Assembly: GCA_038747915.1 (NCBI GenBank)
Contig: JBCDJJ010000024.1
Coordinates: forward strand, 1 to 43,885
Direction: 5' to 3'
DNA length: 43,885 nt
Origin: JBCDAP01 sp038747915
GTDB lineage: Bacteria > Planctomycetota > Phycisphaerae > Phycisphaerales > UBA1924
The position numbers and the translations under genes are program-made. Positions 40,004 to 43,885 of the stretch are shown one piece after another. The notes beneath the pieces were generated by a model that was given only the letters and a program-made list of their open reading frames with translations, was not told where the DNA came from and ran no database searches. Position 1 is the stretch's first letter. Each line of letters starts with the position of its first letter.

Positions 40004-40390
40004 ATGCTTCAGCAAGAATCGAGATGTGAAGTCGCGGACAACTCGGGCGCCAAGGAGGCGTACGTGATCCGCGTGCTCGGCGGTTCGACCGCCCGCGGCA
40101 AGTTCACCCGCAAGACCGCGGGCGTGGGCGACCGTGTGGTGTGCTCGGTCAAGCGGGCCCTGCCCGGTTCGGACATCAAGTCGGGCGATGTGGTCAAGGC
40201 CGTGGTCGTCCGCTCGGCCTACCCGACCCGCCGGCCCGACGGCAGCTACGTCCGCTTCGACAAGCCCGCCGTGGTCGTCATCAACCCCGAGGGTAACCCT
40301 AAGGGCACCCGCATCTTCGGTGCTGTCGCCCGCGAGCTGCGCGACCGCGGGTACATGAAGATCGTCTCCCTCGCGTCGGAGGTCATCTGA
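40004..40390 (+). CDS. rplN: Ribosomal protein L14
   Basis: The 50S protein uL14, at the inter-subunit bridge and the RsfS contact. It has 128 residues, with EVADNSGAKEAYVIRVLGG at the start. VVVRSAYPTRRPDGSYVRFD and GTRIFGAVARELRDRGYMKI follow. The sequence ends in ASEVI, a typical end. It begins 33 bases after rpsQ. Confidence 0.95.
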   Translation: MLQQESRCEVADNSGAKEAYVIRVLGGSTARGKFTRKTAGVGDRVVCSVKRALPGSDIKSGDVVKAVVVRSAYPTRRPDGSYVRFDKPAVVVINPEGNPKGTRIFGAVARELRDRGYMKIVSLASEVI

Positions 40391-40392
40391 TC

Positions 40393-40773
40393 ATGCCCGC
40401 TCACGTGCGCAAAGGTGACGATGTCGTGATCACCTCGGGTCGCTTCCGCGGCAAGACCGGCAAGGTCGTCCGCGTGATCCCCGACCGCGACCGCGTGGTC
40501 GTGCAGGGCCCCGGCATCGACGGCATCGTGCGGAACATCCGCCCCACACGCGTCAACCCGCAGGGCGGCCGCGTGGAGGTGGACCGCAGCTTCCACATCT
40601 CCAACGTCTCGCCCGCGGTCGACGGCAAGCCGACCCGCGTCCGCTTCGAGACCCGTGCCGACGGCTCGAAGGTCCGCATCGCGGTGCGCGGGGGGGGTGT
40701 GCTGAGCGAGGTGCGGTCGGCGTCGGCCAAGTCCAAGTCGGGCGCCGCGGCCGCACCCAAGGAAGAGGGCTGA
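40393..40773 (+). CDS. rplX: Ribosomal protein L24
   Basis: The 50S protein uL24, an assembly initiator. It is 126 residues, starting with a KOW motif HVRKGDDVVITSGRFRGKTG. GGRVEVDRSFHISNVSPAVD is typical. The C-terminus is a Ser/Ala/Lys-rich tail. It begins two bases after rplN. Confidence 0.94.
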   Translation: MPAHVRKGDDVVITSGRFRGKTGKVVRVIPDRDRVVVQGPGIDGIVRNIRPTRVNPQGGRVEVDRSFHISNVSPAVDGKPTRVRFETRADGSKVRIAVRGGGVLSEVRSASAKSKSGAAAAPKEEG

Positions 40774-40776
40774 CCC

Positions 40777-41406
40777 ATGGCGAAGCGCAAGTTCACCGAC
40801 GAGGTCATCCAGGCCGCCTCGGCTCCCGCCGAGGGCATCCACCGGCTTCAGCAGAAGTTCGACGGCGAGATCGCCGCCGCCCTCGCCGAGAAGTTCGGCG
40901 TGAGCAACCCCATGGCTCGTCCGCGGCTCGAGAAGATCGTGCTCAACGTGAACGTGGGTCGGCACCTCGAGAACAACAAGCTCCCCGGCACCATCCGCGA
41001 GACGGTGCTGGACACGCTCCACCGCGTCTCGGGCCAGAAGCCGGTCACGCTCAAGGCCCGCAAGAGCGTGTCGAACTTCAAGGTCCGCGAGGGCGCCGAC
41101 ACCGCGTTCATGGTCACCCTCCGCCGCCGGCGGATGTGGGACTTCCTCGATCGCCTGATCAACCTCTCGATCCCCCGCGTGAAGGACTTCCGCGGTCTGC
41201 CCGACACGAGCTTCGACGGCCGGGGCAACTACTCCATGGGCGTGACCGAGCAGGCGATCTTCCCCGAGGTCGACATGGCCTCGGTCTCGTTCACCCACGG
41301 CATGAACATCAACATGGTCTTCTACAACTCGGATAAAGAGAAAAGCAAGTTCGTTCTCGGCGAGCTCGGCTTCCCGTTCAAGCGCCCCGAGGAAGAGGGC
41401 AAGTAA
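40777..41406 (+). CDS. rplE: Ribosomal protein L5
   Basis: The 50S protein uL5, which binds 5S rRNA in the central protuberance. It has 209 residues, about 30 more than usual. An additional N-terminal stretch comes before RLQQKFDGEIAAALAEKFG. LEKIVLNVNVGRHLENNK, KPVTLKARKSVSNFKVREG and MGVTEQAIFPEVD are the family motifs. It begins three bases after rplX. Confidence 0.95.
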   Translation: MAKRKFTDEVIQAASAPAEGIHRLQQKFDGEIAAALAEKFGVSNPMARPRLEKIVLNVNVGRHLENNKLPGTIRETVLDTLHRVSGQKPVTLKARKSVSNFKVREGADTAFMVTLRRRRMWDFLDRLINLSIPRVKDFRGLPDTSFDGRGNYSMGVTEQAIFPEVDMASVSFTHGMNINMVFYNSDKEKSKFVLGELGFPFKRPEEEGK

Positions 41407-41444
41407 GCAGGCACCAGCCAGACCCACACGAGGCACCGGATCAC

Positions 41445-41630
41445 ATGGCCACCAAGGCACAAGTCGCCAAGAGTCGCAAGACCCCGAAGTTCAGCACGCG
41501 GACCGTGCGCCGGTGCGAGATCACCGGTCGCTCGCGCGGCGTGTACCGCAAGTTCCGGATCAGCCGCATCAAGCTGCGCGAGCTGGCTCTCGAGGGCAAG
41601 GTGCCCGGCATGCGCAAGAGCAGCTGGTGA
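41445..41630 (+). CDS. rpsN: Ribosomal protein S14, short form without zinc ligands
   Basis: The 30S head protein uS14. Its 61 residues have the length and layout of the short, zinc-binding type, in which Cys stand at 24, 27, 40 and 43. Here only Cys24 remains (RRCEITGRS); positions 27, 40 and 43 are Thr, Ser and Lys. GVYRKFRISRIKLRELA and the end GMRKSSW are otherwise normal. The protein is thus probably zinc-independent. The 38-base spacer upstream contains two AGGCACC copies (41409 and 41431). Confidence 0.93.
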   Translation: MATKAQVAKSRKTPKFSTRTVRRCEITGRSRGVYRKFRISRIKLRELALEGKVPGMRKSSW

Positions 41631-41661
41631 GCCCCAGCCCAACCACAAGGACCACCCATCG

Positions 41662-42060
41662 ATGTCGGTGAACGACCCAGTCTCGGACATGCTGACCCGG
41701 ATCCGCAACGCCGTCGCGAACCGCGCGAAGGAGGTCATGTGCCTCAACAGCAAGGTCTGCCAGGGCGTCGCACAGACGTTGGTCGACGAGGGCTTCGTGA
41801 ACTCGTTCGATGTCATCGACGATGGCAAGCAGGGCCTGATCCGCGTGAAGCTCAAGTACGGCCCACGCGGTGAGACCCTCATCCACGAGCTCAAGCGTGA
41901 GAGCAAGCCCGGCCGCCGCGTCTACCGCAGGGCCGATGATCTGCCCCGCGTGCTCCAGGGGCTCGGCATCGCGGTGGTGTCCACGAGCAAGGGCGTGATG
42001 AGCGACCGCAAGGCCCGCGAGGAGCGCGTGGGCGGCGAGCTGCTTGCGACGGTGCAGTAA
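41662..42060 (+). CDS. rpsH: Ribosomal protein S8
   Basis: The 30S protein uS8, which binds helix 21 of 16S rRNA and in enteric bacteria represses the spc operon. It has 132 residues. DPVSDMLTRIRNAVANRAK opens it; LKYGPRGETLIHELKRESKP and the closing VVSTSKGVMSDRKAREERVG with GGELLATV are typical. AGGACC lies upstream of the ATG. A 97-base spacer follows before rplF. Confidence 0.94.
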   Translation: MSVNDPVSDMLTRIRNAVANRAKEVMCLNSKVCQGVAQTLVDEGFVNSFDVIDDGKQGLIRVKLKYGPRGETLIHELKRESKPGRRVYRRADDLPRVLQGLGIAVVSTSKGVMSDRKAREERVGGELLATVQ

Positions 42061-42076
42061 GGCGATCGCACGAAAG

Positions 42077-42090
42077 ATCAGGAATCAGGA
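42077..42090 (+). repeat. Two tandem 7-mers in the rpsH-rplF spacer
   Basis: ATCAGGA occurs twice in immediate succession at 42077-42083 and 42084-42090. It shares the 7-base period of the arrays before nuoL, rpsS and rpsE, although the units differ in sequence. The rest of the 97-base spacer shows no clear motif. Confidence 0.4.
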
Positions 42091-42157
42091 ACGAACGACA
42101 CTTTGACCGCAACGAAGCACGACGAACCCGCCGCGTTGCAGTGAGTGAGGATCACCG

Positions 42158-42709
42158 ATGAGCAGGCTTGGCAAAAAACCAGTGAGCATCCCGAGCGGCG
42201 TCGACGTCTCGGTAAGCGGGCGGAACGTGATCGTCAAGAAAGGTGACACGACCCTCGAGTTCGAGCACCGCCCGGAGGTGAGTGTCGAGGTCGACTCGGA
42301 TGCGAAGGAAGTCCGCGTCGCCATCGACGAGAAGGATGCCCGCGACAAGCAGACCAAGGCCTTCTGGGGCCTCACTCGGGCGCTCATCCAGAACATGATG
42401 GTCGGCGTGACCGAGGGCTACAAGAAGGAGCTCGAGGTCGTCGGTGTCGGCTACACGGCCCAGATGAAGGGCCAGGCGGTCGGGCTCAAGTGCGGCACCG
42501 CGAACACGGTCGAGGTCGCGATCCCGCCGGGCATCTCGGTGAACATCGAGGGCTCCAAGATCACCATCACAGGCGCGGACAAGCAGGCGGTCGGGCAGCT
42601 CGCTGCCAAGATCCGTGCCGTCCGCAAGCCAGAGCCCTACAACGGCAAGGGCATCAAGTACATCGACGAGGTCATTCAGCGGAAGCAGGGCAAGGCGTTC
42701 GGCTCATAA
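42158..42709 (+). CDS. rplF: Ribosomal protein L6
   Basis: The 50S protein uL6, near the factor-binding site. It has 183 residues, starting MSRLGKKPVSIPSGVDVSV. GYKKELEVVGVGYTAQMKGQ and IRAVRKPEPYNGKGIKYIDE are the family motifs. GTGAGGAT gives a Shine-Dalgarno element before the ATG. Confidence 0.95.
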   Translation: MSRLGKKPVSIPSGVDVSVSGRNVIVKKGDTTLEFEHRPEVSVEVDSDAKEVRVAIDEKDARDKQTKAFWGLTRALIQNMMVGVTEGYKKELEVVGVGYTAQMKGQAVGLKCGTANTVEVAIPPGISVNIEGSKITITGADKQAVGQLAAKIRAVRKPEPYNGKGIKYIDEVIQRKQGKAFGS

Positions 42710-42726
42710 ACCGCAGCGCACCACGA

Positions 42727-42743
42727 ACCAGGATCCAGGCACC
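42727..42743 (+). repeat. Second copy of the 17-bp spacer repeat before rplR
   Basis: ACCAGGATCCAGGCACC is identical to 37234-37250 before rpsS. As there, the first fourteen bases after the initial A consist of two 7-base units that both begin CCAGG. Confidence 0.65.
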
Positions 42744-42765
42744 GAGCCTGGGATCGGAACACACC

Positions 42766-43128
42766 ATGGATCGTCAGAAGGCAAAGCAGGTTCGGCGAGG
42801 GCGGCGGGTCGTGGGCATCCGCAAGCGTGTGCAGGGCACCGCGGAGCGCCCGCGGCTGTGCGTCTACCGCTCGCTCAAGCACATCTACGCCCAGGTCATC
42901 GACGATCTCGAGGGTCAGACCATCGCGAGCGCCTCGACGCAGGACAAGTCGCTCGGCGTCTCCGGCACGGGCAACGTCGAGGCGGCCAAAGCCGTCGGCA
43001 CCAAGATCGCCGAGGCTGCGAAGGCCAAGGGCGTCGAGGAGGTCGTTTTCGATCGTCGTGGTTCGCAGTACCACGGGCGTGTGAAGGCACTCGCTGATGC
43101 CGCTCGCGAGGGTGGGCTGCAATTCTGA
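42766..43128 (+). CDS. rplR: Ribosomal protein L18
   Basis: The 50S protein uL18, which binds 5S rRNA with L5. It has 120 residues. GTAERPRLCVYRSLKHIYAQ starts the core, and AKAKGVEEVVFDRRGSQYHG with ALADAAREGGLQF ends it, as in the family. GGAAC lies upstream of the ATG at 42766. The frame is open much farther upstream, but that stretch overlaps rplF in another frame. Confidence 0.94.
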   Translation: MDRQKAKQVRRGRRVVGIRKRVQGTAERPRLCVYRSLKHIYAQVIDDLEGQTIASASTQDKSLGVSGTGNVEAAKAVGTKIAEAAKAKGVEEVVFDRRGSQYHGRVKALADAAREGGLQF

Positions 43129-43133
43129 AACCG

Positions 43134-43161
43134 AGGCACTGGGCATTAGGCAATAGGCATT
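43134..43161 (+). repeat. Heptanucleotide array in the rplR-rpsE spacer
   Basis: Four consecutive 7-base units with consensus RGGCAHT lie directly after rplR. Two of them, at 43148 and 43155, match the units before nuoL in five to seven positions; AGGCAAT is identical. Confidence 0.65.
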
Positions 43162-43199
43162 AGGTCCGGGTTTGAACCGGTGATTGCAGAAGCAGCTCA

Positions 43200-43235
43200 C
43201 CGACACCCGAGATCGGAAACCCGACACCCGAGATC
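43200..43235 (+). repeat. Direct repeat with 21-base period before rpsE
   Basis: CCGACACCCGAGATC occurs at 43200-43214 (first base at 43200) and again at 43221-43235. The 21-base period is three times seven, and each copy is close to two 7-base units. Confidence 0.65.
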
Positions 43236-43238
43236 CAC

Positions 43239-43885
43239 ATGGCAGAAGTACTCCAAGACTCCGGCAATCTCGAGAGCAACACGATCGGGATCTTCCGCTC
43301 CGCCGCCACGATGGCCGGCGGCAGGCGTTTCTCATTCGGCTCGCTCGTGGTCGTGGGTGACCGCCAGGGCCGTGTGGCGCTCGGCTACGCCAAGGCCAAC
43401 GAGGTGCCGCCCGCCATCGAGAAAGCCCAGAAAGAGGGCAAAAAGCAGCTCAGGCGGGTCCACCTGCAGGGCGGCACCATCCCGCACGCGGTCGAGGGTC
43501 GGTTCGGCAGCGCGAAGGTCCGCCTGATCCCGGCCTCGCCGGGGACCGGCGTCGTCGCCGGCGCTACCGTCCGCGCTGTGCTCGAGCTCGCGGGCATCAC
43601 CGACTGCATGACCAAGAGCTACGGCTCCAACAACAAGAAGAACCTCGCCAAGGCCACGCTCGACGGCCTCGCGCAGCTCCGCCCCAAGAGCTACTTCGCC
43701 GACCTCCGCGGCGTCGAGATCGGCGACACCGAGGTCGACGAGCGGCTCGATCGCGGTGCCCTCTTTATGCCCGCGAGCCCATCCGGCGGCACCAAGATGG
43801 CGGCGCCCGTCAACACCATCGGCCAGAAGACCAACCAACGCGGCGGACGCAACGACCGCCGCGGTGGCGGCGGCCGGGGCGGCGA
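43239..43885 (+). CDS. rpsE: Ribosomal protein S5 (partial, runs off the window)
   Basis: The 30S protein uS5, at the mRNA entry and decoding fidelity centre. The ATG at 43239 starts 215 visible codons with no stop before the window end. RFSFGSLVVVGDRQGRVALG and GYAKANEVPPAIEKAQKEGK belong to the first domain. TIPHAVEGRFGSAKVRLIPA, GTGVVAGATVRAVLELAGI and KSYGSNNKKNLAKATLDGL are the second. After residue 185 an additional Gly/Arg/Asn-rich tail begins, which is not usual. The 110-base spacer before it holds two repeat arrays. Confidence 0.93.
   Translation, partial: MAEVLQDSGNLESNTIGIFRSAATMAGGRRFSFGSLVVVGDRQGRVALGYAKANEVPPAIEKAQKEGKKQLRRVHLQGGTIPHAVEGRFGSAKVRLIPASPGTGVVAGATVRAVLELAGITDCMTKSYGSNNKKNLAKATLDGLAQLRPKSYFADLRGVEIGDTEVDERLDRGALFMPASPSGGTKMAAPVNTIGQKTNQRGGRNDRRGGGGRGG

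Overview
The window is about 44 kb of GC-rich bacterial DNA. The order of the ribosomal-protein genes, the style of the r-proteins (for example L16 and an N-terminally extended L22), the long leaderless-looking gaps and the split complex I cluster suggest a planctomycete-type bacterium, probably near Phycisphaerae. This is inference from gene content; no 16S gene is present. All genes named below were read from their translations and motifs, not from a database search.

Layout. (1) 1-10 kb, minus strand mostly: the start of uvrB whose reading frame turns into the tail of a GNAT acetyltransferase at the window edge, an AT-richer orphan membrane protein, SCO and heme O synthase (cytochrome oxidase assembly), TrmB, an Asp/Glu-racemase relative lacking both catalytic cysteines, a secreted peroxiredoxin-like redoxin, a DsbD alpha-domain protein, a rhodanese-like lipoprotein without its cysteine, cysteine synthase and PgsA. 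(2) 10-17.8 kb, plus strand: nuoJKLMN, the proton-pumping membrane arm of complex I without nuoA-I. Here NuoJ carries a roughly 140-residue inserted domain, nuoL is frameshifted, and NuoM carries a C-terminal FecR-like domain. (3) 18-25.7 kb: aldo/keto reductase and a membrane protein on the minus strand, then a tightly overlapping plus-strand run pheA - two paralogous alpha/beta hydrolases - class II photolyase fused to a renalase-like FAD oxidoreductase - DUF2256/DUF3253 protein. (4) 25.8-32.3 kb: a complete mrpABCDEFG Na+/H+ antiporter operon, followed by a convergent secreted protein of unknown function. (5) 33.8 kb to the right edge: the S10-spc ribosomal protein operon from rpsJ to rpsE (cut by the window end), with a recognisable promoter, a long structured leader, and a textbook intrinsic terminator between rpsJ and rplC.

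How it fits together. Regions 2 and 4 are two related ion-translocating machines: the antiporter-like subunits NuoL/M/N share ancestry with MrpA/MrpD, and both clusters keep the key Glu and Lys residues. Regions 1's SCO, CtaB, redoxin, DsbD-like and rhodanese-like genes are envelope redox and respiratory assembly functions. Region 5 is core translation.

The most unusual signals are the extra extracytoplasmic domains on NuoJ and NuoM, the photolyase-oxidoreductase fusion, the HTH-like domain on L22, the terminator/leader arrangement of the S10 operon, and a set of 7-nt-periodic repeats in the 5' spacers of nuoL, rpsS, rplF, rplR and rpsE.
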